A program made the position numbers and the translations under genes. Shown piece after piece: positions 51,718 through 60,663 of a DNA stretch of 64,000 nucleotides (its first letter is position 1; each line of letters opens with the position of its first letter). The stretch is from Catenulispora sp. EB89 (lineage in GTDB: Bacteria > Actinomycetota > Actinomycetes > Streptomycetales > Catenulisporaceae): positions 62,001-126,000 of the forward strand of contig NZ_JBGCCU010000026.1 in NCBI RefSeq assembly GCF_041261445.1, read 5' to 3'. The notes under the pieces were generated by a model. That model saw only the letters and a program-made list of their open reading frames with translations, ran no database searches and was not told where the DNA came from.

Positions 51718-52317
51718 ATGACTCTGACACTGCTCCCCGCGGCCGACCGCAGCGCGACGCCTTGGAAGAACGGCGGCGGCGTGACAAGGGAGGTCGCCGT
51801 CGCCGGGCAGCCCGGCGAAGGCGGCACGCTCAGTGACTTCCTTTGGCGGATCAGCCTGGCGGACATCGCCGCCAACGGTCCGTTCTCGCCGTTCGACGGC
51901 TACGACCGCCTCATCACGCTGGTTCGCGGCGCGGGCATGCTGCTGACGATCGACGGGGTCGAGCACCGCGTGGCCGATCGGTTCGAACCACTCGCGTTCT
52001 CCGGCGGCAGCCAGACCGACTGCGCCCTCATCGACGGCCCCGTCGTCGACTTCAACGTCATGACGCGCGCCGGCGCGGCGAAGGCGGACGTGACGTTCGC
52101 CAACCTGCCGGATCCCCACGCCGAAATCCGCGTGGCCCTCCACGACGCACGAAGCGTCGCGATCGCGGTACTGGTCGAAGGCCACGCCGATGTGCGGTGC
52201 GGCACGACCACGACCAGGCTCGGAGAACTCGACGCCGTTATGGCACGCGGCGAGCGCTTCGAGATCACGACGGCGACCCGAGCGGTCGTCGCACTGGTAC
52301 GAATCGACGAGGCCTGA
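51718..52317 (+). CDS. HutD/Ves-family protein
   Basis: This is a 199-residue cupin-like protein. The N-terminal ATPWKNGGGVTREVA motif, FLWRISLADI, and the DGPVVDFNVMTR segment are typical of HutD (Ves) proteins, which are linked to histidine use in some bacteria but have no settled activity. The ATG at 51718 has no ribosome site; TAGCAT lies eight bases upstream, so a leaderless transcript is possible. It is 41 bases after the NmrA-like gene. Confidence 0.87.
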   Translation: MTLTLLPAADRSATPWKNGGGVTREVAVAGQPGEGGTLSDFLWRISLADIAANGPFSPFDGYDRLITLVRGAGMLLTIDGVEHRVADRFEPLAFSGGSQTDCALIDGPVVDFNVMTRAGAAKADVTFANLPDPHAEIRVALHDARSVAIAVLVEGHADVRCGTTTTRLGELDAVMARGERFEITTATRAVVALVRIDEA

Positions 52318-52352
52318 GTCGCCGACGGCCATCGGCTAGCGGTCCCGCGAAA

Positions 52353-52380
52353 ACGGCCCGGCATGACCACGCCGGGCCGT
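52353..52380. terminator. Bidirectional terminator between convergent genes
   Basis: ACGGCCCGGC (52353-52362) and GCCGGGCCGT (52371-52380) make a perfect 10-base stem with an eight-base loop. On the minus strand TTTT follows directly, so it chiefly ends the sedolisin transcript. Confidence 0.85.
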
Positions 52381-52398
52381 CTGCTTTCCCTCAGGCGG

Positions 52399-54570
52399 TC
52401 AGCTCGGAACCACCGTCGCCGTATCCATGTCCGTGGTGCCGCCGTTGACGGCCGGGTACACCTGGAACCGCAGGGACGAGAGCGCCTGCGGGACGGTGTA
52501 GACGACCTTGTAGAACGTGTAGCTCCCCGCGGCCACGCTATAGCTCGTGCAGGCGTTCGTATTCGGGCCCAGACCCCACAAGCAGAAGGTGCCGCTGGTC
52601 GTCCCACCCTGGGACGAGAGCCACACAGTCGCCGTGTAAGAGGTGCCCGCCGCGGCGCTGACCGGTACGTCCTGGTAGACCGAGCCGCCGGAAGCGTTGG
52701 TGTTGAACGCCAGGTAGCCGCTCGCGTCCTGGGCCGGTGCCGGGGCGCCGGCGGAGGTGTTGTAGTTCACCATGTTCACCGTGCCGCCGGTGGGGACGAA
52801 GCGCTGCCAGCCGGTGGTGTTCTGCTCGAAGGAGCCGGCGGTCAGCTTGTTCGCGACCAGGCTGGTGGTGTCCAGGTCGGTGGTGCCGCCGTTGACGGCC
52901 GGGTAGACCTGGAAGCGGATCGACGAGTACGTCGACGGCAGGCTGAGGACCGCCTGGAGCTGGGTGTAGCCGGTGCCGACCGTGTAGTTGTGGCAGCTGT
53001 TGACGTTCGGTCCCAGGGCCCAGGCGCAGAACGTGCCGCTGGCGGTGCCGGACTGCGCGGCGACCCACGCCGTCGCGGTCCACGAGCTGTTGGCCGCCGA
53101 GTTGACGGTGACGTCCTGGTAGACCGAGCCGCCGGAGGCGTTGGTGTTGAAGGCCAGGTACCAGGTGCCGTCGTGGGCCGTGGCCGGGGCGCCGGCGGCC
53201 GTGTTGTAGTCGACCATGTTCACGGTGCCCCCGGTCGGGACAAACGCCTGCCAGCCGGCTGCCGATCCCTCGAAGGACGGCGACTGGAGCAGGTTGCCCC
53301 CGGTCGCGCCGGCCGAGGCGAACGCCGTGCTGCCGTTGGGCGTGCCCAGGCCGGTGGGGCCGTCGTAGCCGGGTCCGGCGGTGCAGAAGTAGGCGGGGCT
53401 GCACGTGCCGTTGTTGCCGGTGGTCACGTCGTTCAGGGCGGCGGTGTGCTGGTAGGGGTACTGCGACGGCCGATCGCCGCTGCCCGGCGTACCCGCCAGG
53501 GCGTAGACGGACGCGATGATGGGCGACGCCGCCGAGGTGCCGCCGTAGACCTGCCAGCCGGCCGCGCCGTAGCTGTCGTAGACGGCGACGCCGGTCGCCG
53601 GGTCGGCGACCGCGGACACGTCGGCGACCATGCGCTTGGCGCAGCCGGAGTCGGTCTGCCAGGCGGGCTTGGCGTCGTAGCCGGAGCAGCCCGAGCCGGC
53701 GCCCTCGGTGGTGCTGGTCTTCCAGACGCTCTCGGTCCAGCCGCGCGCGTTCGAGGCCCGGGTCAGGCTCGTGCCGCCGACCGCGGTCACGTACTGCGAC
53801 GCGGCCGGGTACTCGACGCCCGCGCTGTACGCGCCGTCGCCGGAGGAGACGGTGATGGCCACGCCCGGGTGGTTGAAGTAGGAGCTGTCATAGCCGGCGT
53901 CCGAGGCGCTGTCGCCCCCGCCCCAGCTGTTGCTGACGAACCGCGCGCCGAGCGCCACGGCCTCGTTCTCCGCGGTGCCGAGGTCGGCCATCGTCGAGGA
54001 GTTCGCCTCGACCAGCAGGATGTGGGCCGACGGCGCGATGGCCGAGACCATGTCCACGTCCAGCGAGATCTCCCCGGCCCAGCCGGAGTCACCGGTCGGG
54101 TAGCTGGTGCCGCCGCTCTGGTTGACCTTGCGGAAGCAGCCGTTCGCGGTGGTGCACGCGCTCAGGCCGTACTGGCTGCGGTAGGCGGCGAGGTCGCTCT
54201 CGGCGTTCGGGTCGTCGTAGGCGTCGACGATCGCTATCGTCTCGCCGGCGCTGCCGCTCCCGGAGAGGTTGTAGGCCGAGCGCAGGTCGGTCGGGCCGTA
54301 TCCGGACGGGGTGGCGTTCGGCACGATGGCGTCCGCCTTCACCGCCTGGATGTCGGTACGGGCCAACGCCATACAGGCCATCCGCCCGTCGCTCGGCGCG
54401 GCACACAGGCGCTTGACCGCGACCTGGTGCCCGCTTGAGGACGCGCTGCCCGGGACCGGCCCGGACGCCGCGAGGGCGCTCTGGGCGGTACCGATGGAGA
54501 GCGCGGCGGCGGTGAGGGTGGCGAGTGCGATCAGGGCTCTGACCGCGCGGTGCTGGTGGGGTGTTTCCAC
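52399..54570 (-). CDS. Secreted S53 sedolisin-family protease with two C-terminal beta modules
   Basis: I start this 723-residue protein at the GTG at 54570, five bases after AGGAG; the open frame to 54618 is an extension. A signal peptide (ALIALATLTAAALSIGTAQSALA) is followed directly by the peptidase domain. Catalytic Glu167 and Asp171 lie in GEISLDVDM and Ser346 in GGTSAASPI, with an intervening SSGDG. Only a short propeptide is apparent, unlike classical sedolisins. Two similar modules of about 150 residues follow (FEGSAAGWQAFVPTGG... and FEQNTTGWQRFVPTGG...), likely carbohydrate- or surface-binding. The enzyme should work outside the cell at acidic pH. Confidence 0.9.
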   Translation of the reverse strand: METPHQHRAVRALIALATLTAAALSIGTAQSALAASGPVPGSASSSGHQVAVKRLCAAPSDGRMACMALARTDIQAVKADAIVPNATPSGYGPTDLRSAYNLSGSGSAGETIAIVDAYDDPNAESDLAAYRSQYGLSACTTANGCFRKVNQSGGTSYPTGDSGWAGEISLDVDMVSAIAPSAHILLVEANSSTMADLGTAENEAVALGARFVSNSWGGGDSASDAGYDSSYFNHPGVAITVSSGDGAYSAGVEYPAASQYVTAVGGTSLTRASNARGWTESVWKTSTTEGAGSGCSGYDAKPAWQTDSGCAKRMVADVSAVADPATGVAVYDSYGAAGWQVYGGTSAASPIIASVYALAGTPGSGDRPSQYPYQHTAALNDVTTGNNGTCSPAYFCTAGPGYDGPTGLGTPNGSTAFASAGATGGNLLQSPSFEGSAAGWQAFVPTGGTVNMVDYNTAAGAPATAHDGTWYLAFNTNASGGSVYQDVTVNSAANSSWTATAWVAAQSGTASGTFCAWALGPNVNSCHNYTVGTGYTQLQAVLSLPSTYSSIRFQVYPAVNGGTTDLDTTSLVANKLTAGSFEQNTTGWQRFVPTGGTVNMVNYNTSAGAPAPAQDASGYLAFNTNASGGSVYQDVPVSAAAGTSYTATVWLSSQGGTTSGTFCLWGLGPNTNACTSYSVAAGSYTFYKVVYTVPQALSSLRFQVYPAVNGGTTDMDTATVVPS

Positions 54571-54615
54571 GAAGGCTCCTGGAACGGCGGGGACGGTGGC
54601 GTGGAACGGCGCGCG

Positions 54616-54645
54616 CACAGTGAATCAGGGTACGAATTCACTGTG
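54616..54645. promoter_or_regulatory. Perfect 10-10-10 inverted repeat upstream of the protease gene
   Basis: CACAGTGAAT (54616-54625) and ATTCACTGTG (54636-54645) are exact inverted copies separated by 10 bases, 46 bases before the protease start. The half-site GTGAATCA recurs in direct orientation at 54741-54748 and 54749-54756. Confidence 0.7.
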
Positions 54646-54740
54646 GGCGATGGTGAAACTACTGGCCGTTCGACCGGGGTGCAAGAGTCGTCCCGACCCC
54701 GTCCAACCCCCGTGCGGAACCAAGGGCGCCGCAGCCCCCT

Positions 54741-54756
54741 GTGAATCAGTGAATCA
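54741..54756. repeat. Tandem GTGAATCA half-sites
   Basis: Two adjacent exact copies of GTGAATCA lie between the protease promoter and the PAP2 gene stop. They repeat the half-site of the operator at 54616-54645. Confidence 0.6.
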
Positions 54757-54769
54757 GAACTCGAATACG

Positions 54770-55345
54770 CTACCCGCGCGCCGGGGAGGCGCCGGTCTGC
54801 ATCGACCGGCTGGCCTTGAGCACCAACGCCGCGCTGGCCGCGCCGAGTACCGCGCCGCCGGCCACGTCGCCGGGATAGTGCACGCCGGTGTGGACCCGCG
54901 AGTATCCGACGATCGCGGCGAGCGCTCCGAGCGGGGCCGCCATGCCCGGCAGGACCCTCCCGACGGCGACCGCGAACGCCACCGCCGATGCCGTGTGCCC
55001 GGACGGGAACGACGCCGAGTGCGGCATCACGACGTAGCGCCTCGGGAACAGTCCCGGTTCGGCGCGCGGGGGCCGGGGCCGGCGTGCCAGCCGCTTCGCG
55101 AGCAGGTTGGCGGTCACCGAGGCGACACCGACGGCGCCGAGGCCGGTCGCGGCGGCCAGCCGCGGCCGTCCGGGCCGGACGGCGAGCGCCGCGGCGATGG
55201 TGAACGAGATCTTCGAGTGGTTCGCGAGGCGCGAGAGCGTGCGCACGGCCACGTCGACGGCGTCGGGAGTGGGTGTGCGAGCCACCGCGGCGTACGCGCG
55301 CGCGTCGAGGTCCCCGAGCCTGCGCGTCAGGGGATGGCTGGTCAT
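54770..55345 (-). CDS. PAP2-family lipid phosphatase
   Basis: This is a 191-residue membrane protein with the three PAP2 motifs: KRLARRPRPP, SFPSGHTAS and SRVHTGVHYPGDV. The catalytic His residues are in the second and third. Such enzymes remove phosphate from phosphatidic acid or polyprenyl pyrophosphate. Its ATG at 55345 overlaps the stop of the lipid-kinase gene by four bases, so kinase and phosphatase are made together. The frame extends back to 55411, but AGGGAGA supports 55345. Confidence 0.9.
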   Translation of the reverse strand: MTSHPLTRRLGDLDARAYAAVARTPTPDAVDVAVRTLSRLANHSKISFTIAAALAVRPGRPRLAAATGLGAVGVASVTANLLAKRLARRPRPPRAEPGLFPRRYVVMPHSASFPSGHTASAVAFAVAVGRVLPGMAAPLGALAAIVGYSRVHTGVHYPGDVAGGAVLGAASAALVLKASRSMQTGASPARG

Positions 55346-56685
55346 CGGTCGTCTCCCTGGTGCGCTTCGGTACCGAGGCGGCCGAGGGCCAGGCCCAGGA
55401 TGGTGCGCCATTCGGTCCGCAAGGGCCGGGGCGGCGAGGTGTCGGGCCGGCGGCGCGGCACCTGGACGCGCAGTGCGCCGGGGCGGATCGTGCAGACCAC
55501 CGGGGTCTCCAGGCTCAGGGCCTCGCCGTCCACGGCGACCGGGATCGCCGCTTCGGCCGCCCCGACGCGCACCTCCCGGGCGTCGCGCACGGTGACGGCT
55601 CCGGAACCGGCGCCCAGCAGCGCCATCTGGGCCGCGCTGAGCGCACCGTCCACCCGGACGGCCACCACGCCCAGGACCCCGCGGTCCAGGCGCGGACGGC
55701 GTCCGCCACCGAGCGTGCCGGACTCCAGATAGGGGTTGTTGCTCACCAGCAGCATCTGAGGCGTCGGCAGGCGGTCGCCGTCCACGTCCACGGTGAGCGC
55801 CGCGTCGTCGCCGGGGAGCAGGTCGGGCAGGCTGTCCAGCGCCGTTCCGGCCTTCGAGTCCCGGTACCGCGGATCCTGGACTATCTCGGCGTAGGCCCCG
55901 AAGGACGCCGTGTTGACGAACGGCCGGCCCGCCACGGTACCGAGGTCCACGCGCAGTTCCACGCCGTCGCGCAGTGCGTCCAGGCCGGCGGCCGGGTCGT
56001 CGCGGTCCAGGCCCAGGTCCATCGCGAAGTGGTTGCGGGTGCCGGCGGACAGCACCAGGAACGGCAGGTCGTGCTCGGCGGCGACGGCCGCCACCAGCGC
56101 CTGGGTACCGTCGCCGCCGGCCACTCCGAGCAGGTCGGCGCCGTCGGCCACGGCCTGGTGCGCCAGTTGTGCGACGTCTTGATCGGCTCCGGGGTCCAGC
56201 AGGATCACCCGGGCGCCGAGGGATTCGGCCTTGTCCACCAGGGCGAACTCACCGACCTTGCCACCGCCGGACTCCGGGTTCATGATCAGCACCGGCCTGC
56301 GGGGGCGGGCCGAGCGCCGGTAGCGGGGCCGCGCGAATTCCGGCGGGTGGTCCAGGCCGCGCACCGCTGCGCGCGCACAGACCAGCCCGGCCGCCCCCGG
56401 GAGCGCGACGGCGATACCGTCGCGCCAGAAGCCGACCGCGACGGACAACGCCACCAGCGTCACCGGTGCGGCCACCGCCAGCACCGCGCCGAACCGCCTG
56501 AGCGCCCCGCGGCGTGCGACGAACCACCAGGCGCCGGCTCCGGTCAGCAGCAGCGCTGCTAGGACCGCGACCACCATGGTCAGACCGTCGAAGAAGACGA
56601 CGGCGATCACCAACGCGACGAGCGCGACGAACAGGCAGACCACCGCGATCCGGGCCAGGGCGCGGCATCGGCGGTCGACGGTCAC
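55342..56685 (-). CDS. Diacylglycerol kinase-family protein with N-terminal membrane helices
   Basis: I start this 447-residue protein at the GTG at 56685, six bases after GGAGG. The open frame to 56943 adds only a Pro/Ala/Gly repeat. Four hydrophobic segments (IAVVCLFVALVALVIAVVFF, VVAVLAALLLTGAGAWWF and two more) lead to a DAGK catalytic domain. This has PVLIMNPESGGGKVG, the GGDGT motif (LLGVAGGDGTQ), and VLSAGTRNHFAMDLGLDRDD. It probably phosphorylates diacylglycerol or a similar lipid. The coupled PAP2 phosphatase performs the reverse type of step. Confidence 0.9.
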   Translation of the reverse strand: MTVDRRCRALARIAVVCLFVALVALVIAVVFFDGLTMVVAVLAALLLTGAGAWWFVARRGALRRFGAVLAVAAPVTLVALSVAVGFWRDGIAVALPGAAGLVCARAAVRGLDHPPEFARPRYRRSARPRRPVLIMNPESGGGKVGEFALVDKAESLGARVILLDPGADQDVAQLAHQAVADGADLLGVAGGDGTQALVAAVAAEHDLPFLVLSAGTRNHFAMDLGLDRDDPAAGLDALRDGVELRVDLGTVAGRPFVNTASFGAYAEIVQDPRYRDSKAGTALDSLPDLLPGDDAALTVDVDGDRLPTPQMLLVSNNPYLESGTLGGGRRPRLDRGVLGVVAVRVDGALSAAQMALLGAGSGAVTVRDAREVRVGAAEAAIPVAVDGEALSLETPVVCTIRPGALRVQVPRRRPDTSPPRPLRTEWRTILGLALGRLGTEAHQGDDR

Positions 56686-56771
56686 TCGGCACCTCCAAGC
56701 GGACGCCGGGCTTGCAGGGGACGGAAGGCGGCACGACTCGACAGCATGGCTCACCACAGGGGCGCTCGCGA

Positions 56772-56850
56772 GCGGAGCCGGAGCCGGGCCTGGAGCCGGA
56801 GCGGGACCCGGAACTGGACCCGGAGCGGGACCCGGAGCCGGCGCTCGGGC
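56772..56850. repeat. GGAGCCGG/GGGACCCGG degenerate repeats
   Basis: About 80 bases of short units such as GGAGCCGG, GGAGCGGG and ACCCGGA fill the gap between the lipid-kinase and DUF1206 genes. No coding role is supported. Confidence 0.6.
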
Positions 56851-56902
56851 GGACCCGAGGCGGTTCTGGGACGGTTCCGGGGCCGGACCGGCGCCACGCC
56901 TC

Positions 56903-57757
56903 CTAAAGCCGCCGCCACCGTGCCTCGCAGAACGAGTACGCACCGAACGCGGCCAGGCCCACGGCCATCGCGATCAGGACGGCCGAGCCGAACGGGGCAG
57001 CGGCCAAAGCCCGCAGCGTGCCGTCCACGCCGCGGGCCCGCGAGGGATCGAACCTGACGGCCGCGTCGACCAAGAAGCCGCCCGCGCCGACGACGATCAC
57101 CCCGCGCGCCGTCTTGCCGACGGCTCCCAGCAGCAACACCCGACGACGCGCCGCAGCGGACAACGACCCGGTCCGCAGCTCCTTCGCAAAGCGCTTCTCC
57201 AGCGCCCCCTTGATCATGACGGCACCCCCGACCACCAGCCCGATGCCGATCGCCCCGACCAGCCACCGGCCGCCGCCGTGCCGCATCAGATCGGTGGTGA
57301 AGTCCGCCGACTGCTGGTTCGACGACGCGCTCGCGTGCCCGGTGACGGTGAACCGCGCCGTCGTGTACGCCGCGACGATGTAGAGCACTGCCTTGCCCGC
57401 CGACGTGAGCCGGGAGGCGGCCCCACTCTTGTCGGCCCGCTGCGGCCGCAGCGCCAGCATCAGACGCCACAACGCCATCCCGGCGAAGCCGACGACCAGG
57501 AACCACAACACAGCGAACCCATACGGCTTGCCCGCGATGAGCTCCAGGGCACCGGAACGGTCAGCCTCCCCGGTCCGGTGATCAAGCGCGATCAACAGCG
57601 CGATCCAACCGATCAGCAGGTAGACCACACCGCGCGCGACGAAACCGGCGCGGCCCAACGCGTCCAGCACCGGCTCGCGCGACCCGACGGCCGTCGAACC
57701 ACGACGCCGGGCCCATGAACTCGATCGACGCGCCCGCGGTGCGGCTCTGGTACTCAT
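56903..57757 (-). CDS. DUF1206 membrane protein
   Basis: This is a 284-residue protein with six likely membrane helices in three similar pairs. Each pair contains a GRAGFVARGVVYLLIGW-like or SAGKAVLYIVAAYT-like motif, the hallmark of DUF1206. The N-terminus is Arg-rich. The function of the family is unknown. The ATG at 57757 has GGGAAGGG upstream. It is divergent from the DUF6884-like gene. Confidence 0.88.
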   Translation of the reverse strand: MSTRAAPRARRSSSWARRRGSTAVGSREPVLDALGRAGFVARGVVYLLIGWIALLIALDHRTGEADRSGALELIAGKPYGFAVLWFLVVGFAGMALWRLMLALRPQRADKSGAASRLTSAGKAVLYIVAAYTTARFTVTGHASASSNQQSADFTTDLMRHGGGRWLVGAIGIGLVVGGAVMIKGALEKRFAKELRTGSLSAAARRRVLLLGAVGKTARGVIVVGAGGFLVDAAVRFDPSRARGVDGTLRALAAAPFGSAVLIAMAVGLAAFGAYSFCEARWRRL

Positions 57758-57978
57758 CCCGGGTTTCCCTTCCCTGCGGCCTGCTCGGAATCGGCGCGGC
57801 TCGACACCGCCGGCTCCGGGTGCCCCTGCGCCGCAGAGACAAACGCAATCAGACGCACGGATGTACGAAGGCAGGCGCGGTTGGGCTTGTGATGCAGGCG
57901 ACGACTTCTGGGCTCCGCACTGTCACCCTCACGCCTCCCCTTTTGGCACTCCCCGCTGCGATCGTGTAGCTCTGTGCT

Positions 57979-58452
57979 ATGCCAATGCCCCTCGACGATG
58001 GATCTCCGACACCGTCCCCCGCGTCCTCGCCCGCCTCGTCGACCGCAGCGTCCATCCTCCTCATCGGAGATGGAACAGCGCAGTTGAGCAAGCCCGCCGC
58101 AGCCCGCGACCTCTATGTCAGCCCACTGTTCGCCGGCCGACGCGCCCAGGCCGAGGCAAGCGGCGTGCCGTGGTTCGTGGTCAGTGGCCGCTGGGGACTG
58201 CTCGCCCCCGACGACATCGTCGCGCCCTACTCCTTCTCCTTCGCGCGCCAGTCAGTGAACTACCGGCGAGCCTGGGGACGCTTCGTAGCCGAGCAACTGT
58301 GCCTGGTCAGCCCGGTCGGCCGCGACACCATGGTGGAGATCAGCGCCGGCGCCGCCTACGCCGCCGCCCTCGTAGCTCCGATCCAGTACCTCGGCGCCCA
58401 GGTCCGCCGCGCGACCGAGGGCACGAACGGCCCGGGGGACGAACCGCGGTAG
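57979..58452 (+). CDS. DUF6884-like protein
   Basis: This is a 157-residue protein. Residues 25-115 show the pattern AARDLYVSPLFAGRRAQAE, then WFVVSGRWGLLAPDDIVAPY, found in DUF6884, a small family spread in phages and actinobacteria and distantly like YaaA-type or tRNA/DNA-modification proteins. The Cys-Gly-Lys-Lys start usual in the family is replaced by ILLIGDGTAQLSK, so it may be altered in function. The first 24 residues are Pro/Ser-rich. There is no clear ribosome site before the ATG. Its moderate size and isolation fit a mobile or phage-derived gene, but nothing else supports that. Confidence 0.65.
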   Translation: MPMPLDDGSPTPSPASSPASSTAASILLIGDGTAQLSKPAAARDLYVSPLFAGRRAQAEASGVPWFVVSGRWGLLAPDDIVAPYSFSFARQSVNYRRAWGRFVAEQLCLVSPVGRDTMVEISAGAAYAAALVAPIQYLGAQVRRATEGTNGPGDEPR

Positions 58453-58479
58453 CCCTGCTTCGATTCATCTCAGCTCACG

Positions 58480-58541
58480 ATTGACTTACTCGTATTCACT
58501 TCAGCTGATACCATCGCCACGCTGAACACAGCCAAGTCAAT
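58480..58541. promoter_or_regulatory. Divided inverted repeat in the promoter region of the propeller gene
   Basis: ATTGACTT (58480-58487) and AAGTCAAT (58534-58541) are exact inverted copies 46 bases apart. Between them TTACTC and TACCAT, 17 bases apart, could be the promoter of the gene at 58594. The first arm also contains a TTGACT -35-like element. Confidence 0.4.
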
Positions 58542-58593
58542 ACACGAGCAAAGGCGATGCCAACTCTCGCGCTTCGCCTTCCCGGGGGAATCC

Positions 58594-60570
58594 ATGACCA
58601 TCACCAGGAAATACGGCATCGCTGTGGCATCGCTCGGCGTGCTGGCCGCGTCGATCGGCCCGTCGGTGACGACGGCGAGCGCGGCCTCCGCGGCGCACGG
58701 CGACACAATGCTCTACATTCCGGGCGACAACAGCAACACCGAGTCGGTGACCGCCTACGACCTGACGAAGCACTCCATCGCGGCCACGTTCAACACCGGT
58801 CCAGCCAGCCAGGCTGTGGTCAGCCCAGACGGATCGACCGCCTACGTGGCCCTGAGCGATGGGCACGTCACGGTCATCAACACCGCGACGAACACCATCA
58901 CGACCAACATCGCGCTGACAAACTCGGCCGACGCGATCGCCTTGACGCCCAACGGCGCGACCGCCTACGTCGCCAGCACCTTCGGCAACTCGGTCCTGGC
59001 GGTCAACACCGCGACCAAGACCCAGATCGCGGAGATCACCGTCGGCAGCGCCCCCTCAGGCATCGCGATCAGTCCCGACGGGTCGACCGCGTACGTGGCC
59101 AATGCCGGCGACAACACCGTCTCGGTCATCGACACCGCGACGAACACCGTCACCGCCCTCTACGCCGTCGGCTCGATCCCGCACGGCATCGCCGTGGCCC
59201 CCGGCGGTTCGGATGTCTACGTCACCAACTCCGGCGACAACACCGTCTCAGTGCTCGACTTCGCGGCCGGCACGAAGCGCACCATCGCCGTGGGCAAAAG
59301 CCCGACCAGCGTCGCGATCACGCCCAACGGCTCGACCGCCTACGTGGCCAACAGTACCGGCGACAGCGTCTCCGTGATCGACACAGCGAAGGGGACAGTC
59401 GCCGAGACCATCGGCGTCACCTCCGGCTACGGCCCCTACGGCATCGCCATCAGCGCCGACGGCTCAACGGCTTACGCCTCCTGCCCGAGCTTCCACGGCC
59501 AAGCCGCGGCCGCGGTCATCGACACCCGGACCGAGAAGGTCACCAACACCATCACCGGACTGGAGACCGCCTCGGGCATCCCGGCGGTGGCCGTCACGTC
59601 GTACACCGGGACCGGACCCGGACCCGGACCCGGAACCGGGACCGCCGTCACCCGGCTCGGAGGCACCGACCGCTACGCCACCGGCCGTCAGGTATCCCAA
59701 GCCCAGTGGCGCAGCGGGAGCGCGAACGCAGTCGTCCTGGCCCGCGGCGACGCCGCACCGGACGCGCTGGCCGGCGGACCGCTCGCGGCCCACCTGCACG
59801 GGCCCCTGCTCCTCACCGAGCCCACCACACTCGACCCGGCCACGCGTGCCGAGATCGACCGCGTCCTGGGCGGACCGGCGTCGGGCAAGAGCATTTACAT
59901 ACTCGGTGGCGACAACGCGATCTCACCGGCGATCCAGACCGCGCTGAAGAAGGCCGGCTACAACGTCGTCCGCCTGTCGGGCGCGGACCGTTTCGGGACG
60001 GCGCTGGCGGTGGCCAAGCAGTTCGGCCCGACGTCCGAGGCGATCGTCGCGACCGGCCTGGACTTCCCCGACGCGCTGGCCGCCGGTCCGTTGGGCGCGG
60101 TCCGCAACGCCCCGATCGTGCTGTCCAACGGGACGGCGCTCGACCCGGCCACGGCCTCGTTCCTGGCCGCGCACAAGACGATCGATGCCGTCGGCGGTGC
60201 CGCGGGCAAGGCCGCGGCACGGCTGGGCAGCACCGGCAGGACGGTGAACGTCCTCGCCGGCGGCGACCGTTTCGCCACCGCCGAAGACGTCGCCGCCGCC
60301 GTCGTACGCACCACCGGTCACGCGCCGACCGCGGTCGGCGTGGCCTACGCGTTCAACTTCCCGGACGCCCTGACCGGAGGCGCCTTCGCTGCGAACGCCG
60401 GCGAGCCCCTGCTCCTGACCGGCAGCACGACGGCCGATCCGGGCCTGCTGGCCGCGCTCAACGGCTGGCGTTCGTCGGTGGCCGCCGTCGAGATCTTCGG
60501 CGGCAAGACCGTGATCGGTCAGAACACTGAGAATCAGATCGCCAACGCCGTCGGCGGCCACGAGAGCTGA
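58594..60570 (+). CDS. Secreted YVTN beta-propeller with three cell-wall-binding repeats
   Basis: This is a 658-residue protein with a signal peptide (GIAVASLGVLAASIGPSVTTASA). Residues 35-340 contain about seven YVTN-type blades (GSTAYVANAGDNTVSVIDTA and variants). A Gly/Pro linker (TGPGPGPGTG) leads to three cell-wall-binding-2 repeats starting RLGGTDRYATG, RLSGADRFGTA and VLAGGDRFATA. CWB2 repeats attach proteins to wall polymers; the propeller may bind proteins or sugars at the surface. The start has GGGGGAA upstream. It ends before a 38-base palindrome. Confidence 0.92.
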   Translation: MTITRKYGIAVASLGVLAASIGPSVTTASAASAAHGDTMLYIPGDNSNTESVTAYDLTKHSIAATFNTGPASQAVVSPDGSTAYVALSDGHVTVINTATNTITTNIALTNSADAIALTPNGATAYVASTFGNSVLAVNTATKTQIAEITVGSAPSGIAISPDGSTAYVANAGDNTVSVIDTATNTVTALYAVGSIPHGIAVAPGGSDVYVTNSGDNTVSVLDFAAGTKRTIAVGKSPTSVAITPNGSTAYVANSTGDSVSVIDTAKGTVAETIGVTSGYGPYGIAISADGSTAYASCPSFHGQAAAAVIDTRTEKVTNTITGLETASGIPAVAVTSYTGTGPGPGPGTGTAVTRLGGTDRYATGRQVSQAQWRSGSANAVVLARGDAAPDALAGGPLAAHLHGPLLLTEPTTLDPATRAEIDRVLGGPASGKSIYILGGDNAISPAIQTALKKAGYNVVRLSGADRFGTALAVAKQFGPTSEAIVATGLDFPDALAAGPLGAVRNAPIVLSNGTALDPATASFLAAHKTIDAVGGAAGKAAARLGSTGRTVNVLAGGDRFATAEDVAAAVVRTTGHAPTAVGVAYAFNFPDALTGGAFAANAGEPLLLTGSTTADPGLLAALNGWRSSVAAVEIFGGKTVIGQNTENQIANAVGGHES

Positions 60571-60592
60571 CGCCGGGACCGCGGCGACGGCA

Positions 60593-60630
60593 GACAGCCG
60601 GGTCAGGGGACGTCCCCTGACCCGGCTGTC
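60593..60630. terminator. 38-base perfect palindrome, bidirectional terminator
   Basis: Two 19-base arms (60593-60611 and 60612-60630) are exact inverted copies with no spacer, so the loop is only the central few bases. It lies between two convergent genes. There is no T tract on either side. Confidence 0.75.
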
Positions 60631-60663
60631 GCTCCCTCAGTCGCGCAGTCCCATCACCTCAGC

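Noticed and set aside
56686..56943. N-terminal extension of the lipid-kinase gene with Pro/Ala/Gly repeats
   Set aside because: The GTG at 56685 has a well-placed GGAGG, and the extension is encoded by a simple DNA repeat overlapping the neighbouring gene end.
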